DNA of 64,000 nt from CAYQTE01 sp964420285 (GCA_964420285.1 CAYQTE010000023.1:1-64000); one strand, 5' to 3'; positions 7,122 to 16,190 are shown, counted from the first letter of the stretch. The notes: generated from the letters alone by a model not told the origin. Program-made: numbers and translations.

Positions 7122-9122
7122 ATGACGAGGCGGACTACGACGAGCGGCGGAATCTGGCAACTGAGCGTAGTTGTGCCGACGACGGCATTCGCGGCTTTTC
7201 TGGCAATCTGTGCGGCGGCCTCCGCTCAGACTTCCCATCTCATGGTCGAAGTCGACAAGCCCGGCATCAAGATCAGCCCGACGCTATACGGCCTGATGAC
7301 CGAAGAGATCAACTATTCCTATGACGGCGGCCTGTACGCCGAGACCATCCAGAACCGCACGTTCAAGGATGCTCCGGCCGCACCCGCTCGCGGCGGCGCC
7401 GCCGGACGCGGGGCCGGCGAGGCGGCGTCGGCGGTGCCGCACTGGTCCGTCGTGCAGAGCCAGGGTGCAACCGGCACGATGGCCACCGATACCGCCAACC
7501 CCGTCAACACGACCGCTTTGCAGGTCAGCCTGCGTCTGGACATCACCGCCGTCGCCGCCGGCCAGCGCGTCGGTGTCGCCAATGACGGATTCTGGGGCAT
7601 TCCCGTCAAGCCCAATACCAAATACCAGGCTTCGTTCTATGCCCGATCCGATGGCGCTGTCGGTCCCCTCACGGCCGATATCGAGAGCAACGACGGCGCA
7701 ACCGTCTACGCCACCGGAACCGTGCCGGCCATCACCGGCCAGTGGCAGAAGTACAAGCTTACCCTCACCACCGGCGATGTGACGCCAACGGCCCAGACGC
7801 GATTTGTCATCTCGGCCGCCAGCAAGGGCAGCATCTGGTTCAGCCTCGTCTCGCTGATGCCGCCGACGTTCAACGATCGGCCCAACGGCAACCGCATCGA
7901 CCTGATGAACATGCTGGCGGGAATGCACCCGACGTTCCTCCGCTTCCCCGGCGGCAATTATCTCGAAGGCAACGATATCGCCAACTATTTCAACTGGGAG
8001 ATCACGATCGGCCCGCTGGAGAACCGGCCGGGGCATCTGAGCCCGTGGCGATATCGTTCCAGCGACGGCATGGGCCTGCTGGAATTCCTGGAATGGTGCG
8101 AAGACCTCAAGATGGAGCCGCTGCTGGCCGTCTTCGCCGGATATACGCTCAACGGAACGACGATCACCGAACCGGCCGCCCTGCAGCCGTATGTGCAGCA
8201 GGCGCTGGACGAGATTGAATACGTCACCGGTGACCAGACGACCAAATGGGGCAAGCAGCGCGCGGCCGATGGGCATCCGGAGCCGTTTAAGTTGACGTAT
8301 GTCGAGATCGGCAACGAGGATGGCCTGAGCGGCCGGAATCGTGGCTATGAGCAACGTTTCCCGGCGTTTTTCGATGCGATTCGGGCAAAGTATCCGGCGC
8401 TGAAGCTCATCGCCACCACGACTGTTCGGGCGCGGACGCCGGATGTTGTGGACGATCACTTCTATCTGCGAACCCCCGCCGCCATGCTGGCCGCCGGGCA
8501 GATTCACAAGTACGACCGCGCCGCGCGCAACGGGCCGAAAATCTTCGTCGGCGAATGGGCCACGCGCGAAGGCAACCCGACCGCCGATCTCCATTCCGGC
8601 ATCGCCGATGCCGCATGGATGACGGAAATGGAAAACAACAGCGACCTGGTCCTCCTGGCCTCGTACGCGCCGCTGTTCGTGAACGTCAATCCCGGCGGCA
8701 TGCAATGGCCGACCGACCTGATCGGCTACGACACGCTCAGCAGCTTCGGATCGGCCTCCTACTGGGCACAGGCCATGTTCGGCGCCAATATGGGCACGAC
8801 GCTACTGCCCATGACCACCGATCTCCCGGCCGACACGATGTTTTACACCGCCAGTCATGATGACAAGACGGGCGACGTGATCCTCAAGATCGTCAATCCG
8901 CAGGATCGGGTTCTGTCCGTCGAACTGGACATCAAGGGCGCCAAGAGCGTGGACAAGTCGGCAAGTCTGACAGTCCTGACCGGTCCCGCCACGGCCGTCA
9001 ACAACATCGCCAACCCGAAGAACGTCGCTCCCAAGGAGAGCACGATCACCGATGCCGGCACGACATTCGCCCACGAATTCCCGCCACTGTCGGCGAGCAT
9101 TATCCGTTTGAAGGCGCAATAG
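7122..9122 (+). CDS. Secreted alpha-L-arabinofuranosidase, family GH51
   Basis: Removes arabinofuranosyl side chains from plant hemicellulose or pectin. 666 residues from the ATG at 7122, which has AGGAG 8 bases upstream. Residues about 1-36 are a signal peptide ending ICAAASAQ. The start of the family core is VEVDKPGIKISPTLYGLMTE. A CBM4/9-like beta-sandwich segment spans about residues 100-250 and carries a low-complexity insert (AAPARGGAAGRGAGEAAS). The catalytic barrel contains FLRFPGGNYLEGN, the acid/base Glu399 in VEIGNEDG and the nucleophile candidate Glu478 in VGEWATREGNP. It sits with GH35 and the Tat protein in a run of polysaccharide-degrading genes. Confidence 0.9.
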   Translation: MTRRTTTSGGIWQLSVVVPTTAFAAFLAICAAASAQTSHLMVEVDKPGIKISPTLYGLMTEEINYSYDGGLYAETIQNRTFKDAPAAPARGGAAGRGAGEAASAVPHWSVVQSQGATGTMATDTANPVNTTALQVSLRLDITAVAAGQRVGVANDGFWGIPVKPNTKYQASFYARSDGAVGPLTADIESNDGATVYATGTVPAITGQWQKYKLTLTTGDVTPTAQTRFVISAASKGSIWFSLVSLMPPTFNDRPNGNRIDLMNMLAGMHPTFLRFPGGNYLEGNDIANYFNWEITIGPLENRPGHLSPWRYRSSDGMGLLEFLEWCEDLKMEPLLAVFAGYTLNGTTITEPAALQPYVQQALDEIEYVTGDQTTKWGKQRAADGHPEPFKLTYVEIGNEDGLSGRNRGYEQRFPAFFDAIRAKYPALKLIATTTVRARTPDVVDDHFYLRTPAAMLAAGQIHKYDRAARNGPKIFVGEWATREGNPTADLHSGIADAAWMTEMENNSDLVLLASYAPLFVNVNPGGMQWPTDLIGYDTLSSFGSASYWAQAMFGANMGTTLLPMTTDLPADTMFYTASHDDKTGDVILKIVNPQDRVLSVELDIKGAKSVDKSASLTVLTGPATAVNNIANPKNVAPKESTITDAGTTFAHEFPPLSASIIRLKAQ

Positions 9123-9236
9123 GCGGTTGGGCAGGATTTCCGGGCTGGAAAAAACTGGCGCTCATGCGTGCCCCGATGTGCTGCGCGCGTTGTCGCCATT
9201 GACTGGCGACCAGTTTGCCAGACGAGGAGGCCGCGC

Positions 9237-10736
9237 ATGAGCGATAGCGAAATCACCCGGCGGGACGTATTGCGTGCGGCCGGAGCGACGATGGCGGCGG
9301 CGGGGTTCGCGGCCATAGGCGGTGGTGCGGCCGATGGAGCGGATGCGCCAGGCGGTGCGGCGACCAAGCCCGCGCCCATGATGGGGATTCAGATGGCGGT
9401 GGGGCCGCTGCTGGCCAATGACATTTCCCCGCTTCTTGCGGATATGCGGCAGCGGGCGGGAGTGAACGCGCTGTTTCCGTTCATCTATACGCATCTGGCT
9501 TCGCAATCGGGGTTGCGCGCCGGGGCATTTCGCGGCGGGAATTTCGCCATGCCGCACATGCAGTATTACAAGGGCACCAATCTCACCTTCCAGGACATGC
9601 GCGCCCCCGAGGCCGGCAATGTCGATGTGCTTCAACACGCCATCGATGCCGGAAATAAGATCGGGACAAAGGTCTTCGCGTGGGTTCTTGAGGATAACGC
9701 GCGGGTGGCGCTGGCCAACTGGCAGGGGTTCTACGAGGTCGATTTTCACGGCCGAAGGCGCGATACGCATCCGTCGGGGCCGTGTTACAACAATCCGGGC
9801 TACCGCGGATATGTGCTGGGACTGGCCGAGGACTATACACGATCGTACGACATCGGCGGCTACATGTGGTCCAGCGAACGGCAGGGGGGATTGTTCAACG
9901 CGCTGGGCGCGTATCATCACGGCGCGACAGCGGATCCGGGCGGGGCTACGTGCTTTTGCGATTATTGCATCAAGAAGGGGAAAGACCGCGGTATTGATGT
10001 CGACCGGGCGCGAAGGGGATTTACGGAACTGGAAGCCTACGTTCGGGCCGGCCGGTCGCGGCAGCGGCCGCGCGACGGGGCGTTCGTGGGATTCTTCCGG
10101 CTGCTGCTGAAATATCCGGAACTGCTGGCGTGGGAGAGTCTCTGGATCGACAGCCGGGCCGATTTGCAGAAGACGATGTATCAATTGATCAAGTCGATCA
10201 AGCCGGCGATCCCGGTGGGTTGGCACATCTGGCACAATGTGTCGTTCAGTCCGTTCCATCGGGCTGAAATGGATTACGCGGCGATGGCCAGCTATTCCGA
10301 TTTCATCAAACCGGTCCTTTACAACAATTGTGCCGGCGAGCGGATCAAGAGCTTTACCGACAGCGTGTGCCAGAATGTGTTCGCCGATGTGCCGCCGGCA
10401 GAGGCATTGCCGATTTTCTATGAAATGCTGAATTATCAGGAAGCGCCATACGACCGCGTGCTGGCGGCGGGATTGTCGGCCGACTATGTGGCCCGCGAAA
10501 CCAGACGGACGCTGGACGACGGCGGTGCGGGAAGGGTGGCGGTCTGGCCGGGGATCGATATTGACGTGCCGGTCCCGGCCGGCGCGGGACGCTGCACGGC
10601 GCAAAGCGTTAAGGCGGCGGTAGTTGCGGCGTTCAAGGCCGCCGCTCCCGGCGTGATACTCTGCCGCAATTACAGCGAGATGGACCCCCAGCACCTGGCC
10701 GGGGCGGGTGATGCGCTCAAGGAACTGGGCCTGTAG
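9237..10736 (+). CDS. Tat-exported protein, putative TIM-barrel glycosidase-like, function unknown
   Basis: 499 residues; the ATG at 9237 has GAGGAGG about 8 bases upstream. The N-terminus has a twin-arginine signal (TRRDVLRAAGATMAAAGFAA), so it is exported folded, possibly with a cofactor or metal. Downstream blocks such as GVNALFPFIYTHLAS, KVFAWVLEDN, GYMWSSERQGG, a small CFCDYCIKKG Cys motif and IPVGWHIWHNVSF look like the strands and sugar-binding aromatics of hypothetical glycoside-hydrolase-like TIM barrels common in Planctomycetes. I do not recognise a catalogued family with certainty. The position directly after GH51 supports a carbohydrate-related role. Confidence 0.65.
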   Translation: MSDSEITRRDVLRAAGATMAAAGFAAIGGGAADGADAPGGAATKPAPMMGIQMAVGPLLANDISPLLADMRQRAGVNALFPFIYTHLASQSGLRAGAFRGGNFAMPHMQYYKGTNLTFQDMRAPEAGNVDVLQHAIDAGNKIGTKVFAWVLEDNARVALANWQGFYEVDFHGRRRDTHPSGPCYNNPGYRGYVLGLAEDYTRSYDIGGYMWSSERQGGLFNALGAYHHGATADPGGATCFCDYCIKKGKDRGIDVDRARRGFTELEAYVRAGRSRQRPRDGAFVGFFRLLLKYPELLAWESLWIDSRADLQKTMYQLIKSIKPAIPVGWHIWHNVSFSPFHRAEMDYAAMASYSDFIKPVLYNNCAGERIKSFTDSVCQNVFADVPPAEALPIFYEMLNYQEAPYDRVLAAGLSADYVARETRRTLDDGGAGRVAVWPGIDIDVPVPAGAGRCTAQSVKAAVVAAFKAAAPGVILCRNYSEMDPQHLAGAGDALKELGL

Positions 10737-10855
10737 CGGTTGTGCGATATTTTGAAACTTTGCGGCCGGTCCGGCGTCAAATAGACGGTGGCAAGTGAAT
10801 TGGTGACCAATGGCCGTTCACCAGCGACTTTCGCTTTTTGTTGGAGGCTTCAGCC

Positions 10856-11377
10856 GTGATCGGATCAATGCTGAAATGGGCGTGTGTGTCACTGATCGGG
10901 ATTTCCGTGGCTGCGGCAGCGACAACCGAGCCCACAACCCGGCCAGGCCAGGCGGACGCGACGACGCAACCCGCCACCCGGCCGGTGGCGTTTGATGTCT
11001 ATGGCGGATATTTCGTCTCGAACCAGTTCGAGCCCAATGCGCCGCTGTCGATTGTCGTGGCGCGCGACCGGGCGGCGTTCGATGCCGTATTCGGAGCCGG
11101 ATATGTCATGGGCGACCGTTCGCATCGCCTGGCCAACAATGTGTTCGACAACAACATCGTACTGGCGGTCATCAGGCGGGGCGTATTCTGGAATTACAGC
11201 ATGACCGGTGCGACCGAATCCGGCGGCGTGCTGACGCTCAGCTATAGCGCCAAATCCGATCCGCCCGGCACGGCCACATTTTCCAGCTCGCTGATCGTAT
11301 CGGTGCCCAGGGGCGACTACCGCGAAATTCGATTCGAGGAAAATGGCAAGGTGATTTCAACCCAGTCGCTGAAATAG
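10856..11377 (+). CDS. Small secreted protein, PrcB-like fold possible
   Basis: 173 residues from a GTG at 10856 preceded by GGAGG with 8-base spacing. An ATG at 10868 is the alternative. An N-terminal hydrophobic signal (WACVSLIGISVAAAA) is followed by a Thr/Pro-rich linker. The body (FEPNAPLSIVVARDRAAFDA, NNIVLAVIRRGVFWNYSM, STQSLK at the end) has the alternating pattern of a small beta-rich domain. It weakly recalls the C-terminal PrcB-like domain, in which a conserved residue-poor core is followed by VIRRG. Function unknown. The next gene also encodes a small exported protein. Confidence 0.6.
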   Translation: MIGSMLKWACVSLIGISVAAAATTEPTTRPGQADATTQPATRPVAFDVYGGYFVSNQFEPNAPLSIVVARDRAAFDAVFGAGYVMGDRSHRLANNVFDNNIVLAVIRRGVFWNYSMTGATESGGVLTLSYSAKSDPPGTATFSSSLIVSVPRGDYREIRFEENGKVISTQSLK

Positions 11378-11459
11378 GCGGGAACTTTCAGGTTCCGCCG
11401 TCGTCAAAGGCATTGTGGCAAGCGTTGATCGAACGGGTCTTTTGCTGAGGGAGCGTGTC

Positions 11460-12023
11460 ATGAACAAGCGGAATTTGCTGGTCGGCGGCGTTTGGGCGGC
11501 GGGGACGTTCGCGCTGATATTGGGCATTTTTGTCCCGCGCGGCTTGCAGGCGGACAATGGGGCGGTCCGGCCGACAATTGTCGTGCCGACGCTGTCGGCC
11601 GGGGGATGCGATATCGTGGCGCATGTTGTCAATTGCGGCGACAAGGATGCGCGGGGGCAATATGCGATCGCAGCGGGCCAGCCGTTGAACATCGAGGTGA
11701 CGGCGACGAACACCACGCCGGACCAGATCGAGATCCCGCTCGATCTGACGGTGAGTTACTTCGGCCAGGGAAGCCCGATGGCCCGCTCTCTGCCGCCGCC
11801 GGTCATCGTGCGGCAGGCGACACAGGAATTATCCCTTGCCCCCTACGAATCCAAGACCGTGACGGTGGCCGATGACGGCTCGGGCAAGCCGATTCCCGCC
11901 GGCGTGACGGCCACGCTGATTGGCAGGGTGACATCGGTTCAGCCGGCCAAGTCGATCATGTTCCAGAGTCTTGTATCGCCGCAATCGGCGACGACACAGC
12001 CGGTGTTCCTTATCAACCAGTGA
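11460..12023 (+). CDS. Small exported protein of unknown function
   Basis: 187 residues from the ATG at 11460, with GAGGGAG upstream. Residues 1-32 contain a signal peptide or membrane anchor (LLVGGVWAAGTFALILGIFV). The remainder is beta-rich and Ig-like in character: GQPLNIEVTATNTTPDQIEI, PLDLTVSYFGQG, LSLAPYESKTVTV. Two Cys (GGCDIVAHVVNCGDKDARG) could form a disulfide outside the cytoplasm. It ends about 20 bases before a CGCAAAGGCGC repeat element. I do not recognise a family. Confidence 0.6.
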   Translation: MNKRNLLVGGVWAAGTFALILGIFVPRGLQADNGAVRPTIVVPTLSAGGCDIVAHVVNCGDKDARGQYAIAAGQPLNIEVTATNTTPDQIEIPLDLTVSYFGQGSPMARSLPPPVIVRQATQELSLAPYESKTVTVADDGSGKPIPAGVTATLIGRVTSVQPAKSIMFQSLVSPQSATTQPVFLINQ

Positions 12024-12044
12024 TGATTGGCGGGGGAGAAGAAT

Positions 12045-12170
12045 CACTCGCAGAGGCGCAAAGGCGCAAAGAAAAGCAAACTGGGAACAAACACCGAGTA
12101 ACGCGTTTGAGCAAATGGCGATAAGTTCACCCGCATTGACCTTTGTGGGCCTTGCGCCTTTGCGAGGGAT
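12045..12170. repeat. CGCAAAGGCGC inverted-repeat element, copy 1
   Basis: The left arm CTCGCAGAGGCGCAAAGG (12048-12065) and the right arm CCTTGCGCCTTTGCGAGGG (12150-12168) are imperfect inverted copies about 85 bases apart. It occupies nearly the whole gap before the deiminase-like gene. A second element of the same type (13325-13478) closes that gene on the other side. Confidence 0.75.
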
Positions 12171-12190
12171 AGATTTCGGAACGGTCCACG

Positions 12191-13312
12191 ATGCGAAAAC
12201 CAAGCTGGCCGGCGGTTGTGGGAATCCTGCTGGGCGCGCTGGCGGCGGCGGGGGTGTTGGCGTGGCTGCCCCAGGTCGCCGGTTCGCCGTCCGGGCCGAT
12301 GATGGATGAAGGGGGCTCGGCGCTCTCGGCGGTGGTGATCCAATACGCCACGGGGGCCGACGCGGCCGCGGATGTGTATCGCAGCTTCCTCCCGCAACTG
12401 GACGCCCGCGTGAAAGTGTACGCGGCGTGTACCACTCGGACGGCCTTCGATGAACTGGTCGCGCGCGTCGGCGCGATCAAGTGCCAGATGATTCCAGTGG
12501 TCGTGGATCACGCGATCACCGCCTGGTCGCGGGATCGCTGGGTGGCGCTGCTGCCGGAGGGGGACGGGGCGACGACGCTCCTGTGTCCGCGCGGCGAAAA
12601 CGGGGCGGGCGTCTGGCCGGCCCGGCTGGGGGATGAAAAGATCGCGTTCGATCTTTCGCAGAAGATCGCTCGCGTCGCGGCGCGGCGCAGTATTCTGGAT
12701 TTTGACGCGGGCGATTTGCTGGCCGATGGGGATACGGTGTTCGTCACGCCCGCCGTCCTGCGGCGAAACGTGCAGCAGACGGTGGAGAATCCAACGGCCG
12801 TCGCCGATGAACTGGCGCGGGAACTGCACCGCAAGATCGTCCTGCTGGATACCGCGCCGGACCATCACGCGGGGATGTACATGATGCCGGCCAGGGATCG
12901 CACCATGCTGGTGGCCGATCCGGGGATGGCCAGGGTGCTGCTGGTTGCGGCCGGGGACGCCACGCGACTGCCCCCGCTTCCCGGCGGTGCGGATTTTACG
13001 TCCGCGACGCAGGCGACATTTGACGCCGTGGCGCGGCACACGGCGGCGCTGGGGTATAAAGTGGTGCGCATCCCGGCGGCGCCGGCGGTGGATGGGAAAA
13101 CCTACCTGACCTACGTGAACGTCATCATCGAGACGGTGGCCGGGCAGCGGATCGTCTACATGCCGACGTACCGCGGCGCGGAAGTCTTGAACGACGCGGC
13201 AGCCGCCGTGTGGCGCGGGCTGGGATATCGCGTCTGCACGGTTGACTGCACAAGTTGCTATACAAGTTATGGAAGTCTGCATTGCCTGGTGAACGTGCTG
13301 GCGCGGGAGTGA
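12191..13312 (+). CDS. Exported agmatine/arginine-deiminase-like protein (guanidino-group modifying superfamily)
   Basis: 373 residues; the N-terminus has a hydrophobic segment (VVGILLGALAAAGVLAWL) that should export or anchor it. Superfamily landmarks are ITAWSRDRWVAL (substrate-binding Arg-Asp), FDAGDLLADGD (equivalent of the FDGGN block), DHHAGMYM (equivalent of the GHxD block) and the C-terminal nucleophile Cys365 in YGSLHCLVNVL. Known members hydrolyse agmatine or peptidyl-arginine, or transfer amidino groups. The usual His-x-Asp reads His-Ala-Gly here, so the substrate may differ. The Cys and neighbouring His are retained, which argues against a dead enzyme. Repeat elements flank the gene on both sides. 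Confidence 0.65.
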   Translation: MRKPSWPAVVGILLGALAAAGVLAWLPQVAGSPSGPMMDEGGSALSAVVIQYATGADAAADVYRSFLPQLDARVKVYAACTTRTAFDELVARVGAIKCQMIPVVVDHAITAWSRDRWVALLPEGDGATTLLCPRGENGAGVWPARLGDEKIAFDLSQKIARVAARRSILDFDAGDLLADGDTVFVTPAVLRRNVQQTVENPTAVADELARELHRKIVLLDTAPDHHAGMYMMPARDRTMLVADPGMARVLLVAAGDATRLPPLPGGADFTSATQATFDAVARHTAALGYKVVRIPAAPAVDGKTYLTYVNVIIETVAGQRIVYMPTYRGAEVLNDAAAAVWRGLGYRVCTVDCTSCYTSYGSLHCLVNVLARE

Positions 13313-13324
13313 GATGGAAATAGG

Positions 13325-13478
13325 AATAAACCGCAAAGACGCGATGGCGCGGAGGAAGGCAATACGCAAAGATCGGCTTTTCGCGGCAAAATTGTGGGAG
13401 CTTGAACGCGCTGGCGATGTGCATCAAACGCTCTTGGCGTGATTCTATCTCGGTGTCATTGCGCCTTTGCGGTTTATT
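13325..13478. repeat. CGCAAAGGCGC inverted-repeat element, copy 2
   Basis: Terminal arms AATAAACCGCAAAGACGC (13325-13342) and, inverted, AATAAACCGCAAAGGCGC (13461-13478) match at 17 of 18 positions. The 118-base interior carries no gene. The right arm is inside the 3' end of the GT9 gene and encodes its last residues. Loose single copies of the family are at 14535-14563, 48787-48820 and 60714-60745. Confidence 0.8.
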
Positions 13479-14473
13479 TGTGATTCCACAAGACTCAGCA
13501 CATCCTGGGCCCGTATCCAGCGCAGGCAGCTCATGTGGGAACATCGGCGGCTGTGGCAGGGGGAGCAGGGGATCGCCAGGCGCAGCACGGAATCTTCGCG
13601 TTGGTAGGGGCCGGTCAGCTTGGGATCGGTGGGGCCGAAGAGTGCGATCAGGGGCCGATCCAGCGCTGCGGCGATGTGCATGGGGCCGGAATCGTTGGCG
13701 ATCACCAGGGCGGCTTTACGCAACAAAGCGATCGACTGGCGGAGCGTGGTCTTCCCCGCGAGGTTGACATCGGCGGGGATGGCGGCGGCCATCTTGATGT
13801 CGGATGGGCCGCCGGCCACAACGGTGGCCAGGTTGAATCGCTCGCGCAGCGGCCGGACCAGCTCGGCGAAACGCTCGACGGGCCAGCGCTTGGTTTTCCA
13901 GACGGTGCCGGGGATCAGGACGGCAAACGGCTGGCGCGGCAAAAGCGGTTCGATGGCGGCGCGATCGGCGGGATCGTCGGGCAGCGGAAATTCGACCGGC
14001 TCGCGGCCCAGGCCGATCGCTTCGGCGATGCGGAGGTTGCCTTCAACGGCATGCACGGTCCGCCGGCCGGTGGGAATGCGATGGGTGTACAGGAGATACG
14101 CCCACTCGCGAGCGTCGGCCGGGCCGATGCGCAGGCTGGCGCGCGTTGCAGCGCCGAAGATCGCGCTGCGGGAGAGGCCCTGCAGGTCGATGACCATGTC
14201 GAATCGTTCGACGGCCAGTCTGGCGAGCAGGCGAATGGTGGCGAATATGGGATTGCCGCGGCGATGGAAGATCATCGTGCGGTCGATCAGCGGGTGACGG
14301 TCCAACAGCGCCGAGCATGAGGCCGAGACCAGCCAGGTGATATGGGCCTGCGGATAGCGTTTGCGCAGCAGCGCCAGCACGGGCAGCGCGTGGACGATGT
14401 CGCCGATGGAACTGGGCTTGACGATGAGTACACGCGGTGCGTCGGGGAGGTTCAGGTTGAGCGAGTCGGACAT
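13445..14473 (-). CDS. Glycosyltransferase family 9, ADP-heptose:LPS heptosyltransferase-like
   Basis: 342 residues, normal for WaaC/WaaF-type enzymes, which add heptose to the LPS inner core at the cytoplasmic face of the inner membrane. Family marks are VLIVKPSSIGDIVHALPVL at the N-terminus, FDMVIDLQGLSRSA, LIPGTVWKTKRWPVERFAEL, and IANDSGPMHIAAALDRPLIA followed by LFGPTDP. The Cys-rich end (CSPCHSRRCSHMSCLRWI) is typical of the family. The final residues INRKGAMTPR are encoded by a repeat arm, so the natural C-terminus has been replaced or extended. The neighbouring minus-strand kinase-like gene supports an LPS-core role. Confidence 0.85.
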   Translation of the reverse strand: MSDSLNLNLPDAPRVLIVKPSSIGDIVHALPVLALLRKRYPQAHITWLVSASCSALLDRHPLIDRTMIFHRRGNPIFATIRLLARLAVERFDMVIDLQGLSRSAIFGAATRASLRIGPADAREWAYLLYTHRIPTGRRTVHAVEGNLRIAEAIGLGREPVEFPLPDDPADRAAIEPLLPRQPFAVLIPGTVWKTKRWPVERFAELVRPLRERFNLATVVAGGPSDIKMAAAIPADVNLAGKTTLRQSIALLRKAALVIANDSGPMHIAAALDRPLIALFGPTDPKLTGPYQREDSVLRLAIPCSPCHSRRCSHMSCLRWIRAQDVLSLVESQINRKGAMTPR

Positions 14474-14534
14474 GTGTGCTGGCTGGCAGGGTAAATGAGC
14501 GCGGGCGGGGAATGCAAGGCTGGGAAGGAGAATA

Positions 14535-14563
14535 TCTCACGCGGAGGCGCGGAGGCGCAGAGA
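14535..14563. repeat. Single CACGCGGAGGCGC repeat arm
   Basis: TCTCACGCGGAGGCGCGGAG followed by GCGCAGAG lies in the 115-base gap between the kinase-like and GT9 genes. It is a one-armed relative of the CGCAAAGGCGC elements. Confidence 0.55.
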
Positions 14564-14588
14564 GAATGTCGGGCTGGCGGATTCGATC

Positions 14589-16181
14589 CTACTCCCGCTT
14601 GGGCGGGATCGTGCCGCATTCGGGGCAGCGGTCGGGGGTGGCGCGGAGGTCGTGGCCGCAGGCTGCACATACGGGCGGCGTCGGGTTTTGCAGGCGGGAG
14701 AACGGCGCGTAGCCGCGGCAGAGGTGTAGTGAATCAAGCGTGTTGTATTGGGGATGATCGATCATGCTGCGCAAGAGGCGCTGGATTCCCAGGGCGTGCC
14801 ATTGGCGGTGGCGGATGCCATCCACGTCGATGAGGATGGGGCGCGGGCCCAGCAGGTCGTCGCTTTGCACGATCCAGTTGGAACTCTTGGCGTCGAAATG
14901 CGAATAGCCCAGTGTGTCGATCGTGCGCAGAACCGCGCCGGCGCGATGCAGAAGAAGCTCGCGGCCGTCGGCGCCGAGGGATTCGAGATCGACATCAGCC
15001 AGGGTGGGGCCCTGGGCGCGCTCAAAGACGGTGAGGCAGTCGGTGACGTAGCCAAAGCGGCGTTGTTCCATGACCAGAAGCGGCCAGGCGGTGGGGATGT
15101 CGCGGACGATGATCGTCCAGGCCTTGCGCCAGGCTCGGCGGGCGCGCGAGCCCCGGCCGATCTCGTTGAAATAGCGATACCAATATCGCTTGTACGGCCG
15201 CTTGACGACCACGGGCACGGCCGTGCCGCCGAGCGTCACCTCGCCGGCCCAAACATCGCCGGAGGGACTGCGCTTGAGCGGTTCGAGCCGGCCGCCGTGA
15301 AGATCGTCCAGCAGTTTGGGGAACGCGGCCTGCCAATCGGCGGTGGAGATGACAAGCCGGCTGGCCGGCGCCCAGCGGCGGGCGAAGGGTGTCTGGCGGA
15401 AGAAGAACCCGCAAAACCCGGCCGAATCCAGCCGGCCGAAAGCGCGGTTGTCGCCCGTGGATCGCGCCACGAGTTTTCGCCATTGTCTTGAGGAAACGGG
15501 GTTGCGGCGCGGCAGCGGGCCGCCGGGGCCCAGTTCGCGCCAGCCGCGCAGCAGATCGGTTCGCGTGGCAAATCGGCCGACGCTGTGGGCGAGCAAAAAG
15601 AGATCGCTCGGACGCATGCCGTCACGGCGAATGGCGTAGGCGTCCAGCAGATACACGTCATCGTTATGGAGAAGCATGTTGCCCAGGTGCAGATCGCTGT
15701 GGCCGAGCCCGGCCTGTTCCAGGCGAAGGATGACCTGGCGAATCCGCGCCGAGAGCGAGCGGATATCGGCGGGAATTTGCCCATCCAGCCGAAGTTGATT
15801 GAGATAGGCATCCAGCGCGACGGCCGGTTCGATGGCGTCGGCGATGACCGCGTCGCCGATTTGCTCGCCGAGGTGAAATCCGACGAGGACCGCGACGGCG
15901 CGAGGGCTGTTGACGGCGGCCTTCTGGAGTTTTTGCAGGGCCAGAAATTCGCGCAGGGCGGGATTGCCGCGGAACAGGCGTTTGATGAACCGGCCGCGGC
16001 GGGGATAGAACTTGAGGTAATAGGTTTTGCCGTCGAGCGAGAACCGCCAGATCTGGCGATACCCGCGGTCTTTGACGAGGGTTCCGAAACCAGGGAGATT
16101 TCGCAGGGCCGATTCCAGCCGTTGGGCGTCAGACACGAGGGAGTTTATAAGATTTCGCGAGGCGTTTGTCTTGAGGTACAC
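14589..16181 (-). CDS. Tandem lipopolysaccharide-kinase-like protein with C-terminal Zn ribbon
   Basis: 530 residues containing two WaaP/InaA-type kinase domains, which phosphorylate sugars of the LPS core. Domain 1 (residues about 1-245) has YYLKFYPRRGRF as the nucleotide-binding Lys region, the catalytic loop LGHSDLHLGNMLL and the metal-binding region YLLDAYAIR. Domain 2 (about 255-480) has PVVVKRPYKRYWYRY, SHFDAKSSNWIV and ILIDVDGIR. The end is a Zn ribbon (CAACGHDLRATPDRCPECGT) shared with two other genes here. The proposed start is GTG at 16181; GTG at 16136 is possible and would leave 54 rather than 9 bases to the divergent permease start. No clear ribosome-binding site distinguishes them. 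Confidence 0.8.
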   Translation of the reverse strand: MYLKTNASRNLINSLVSDAQRLESALRNLPGFGTLVKDRGYRQIWRFSLDGKTYYLKFYPRRGRFIKRLFRGNPALREFLALQKLQKAAVNSPRAVAVLVGFHLGEQIGDAVIADAIEPAVALDAYLNQLRLDGQIPADIRSLSARIRQVILRLEQAGLGHSDLHLGNMLLHNDDVYLLDAYAIRRDGMRPSDLFLLAHSVGRFATRTDLLRGWRELGPGGPLPRRNPVSSRQWRKLVARSTGDNRAFGRLDSAGFCGFFFRQTPFARRWAPASRLVISTADWQAAFPKLLDDLHGGRLEPLKRSPSGDVWAGEVTLGGTAVPVVVKRPYKRYWYRYFNEIGRGSRARRAWRKAWTIIVRDIPTAWPLLVMEQRRFGYVTDCLTVFERAQGPTLADVDLESLGADGRELLLHRAGAVLRTIDTLGYSHFDAKSSNWIVQSDDLLGPRPILIDVDGIRHRQWHALGIQRLLRSMIDHPQYNTLDSLHLCRGYAPFSRLQNPTPPVCAACGHDLRATPDRCPECGTIPPKRE

Positions 16182-16190
16182 TGCCGGCGT

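Noticed and set aside
15585..16190. Plus-strand extension of the first permease back to 15585
   Set aside because: It runs antisense through the LPS-kinase-like gene and has no membrane-protein character. The ATG at 16191 fits the OppB N-terminus.
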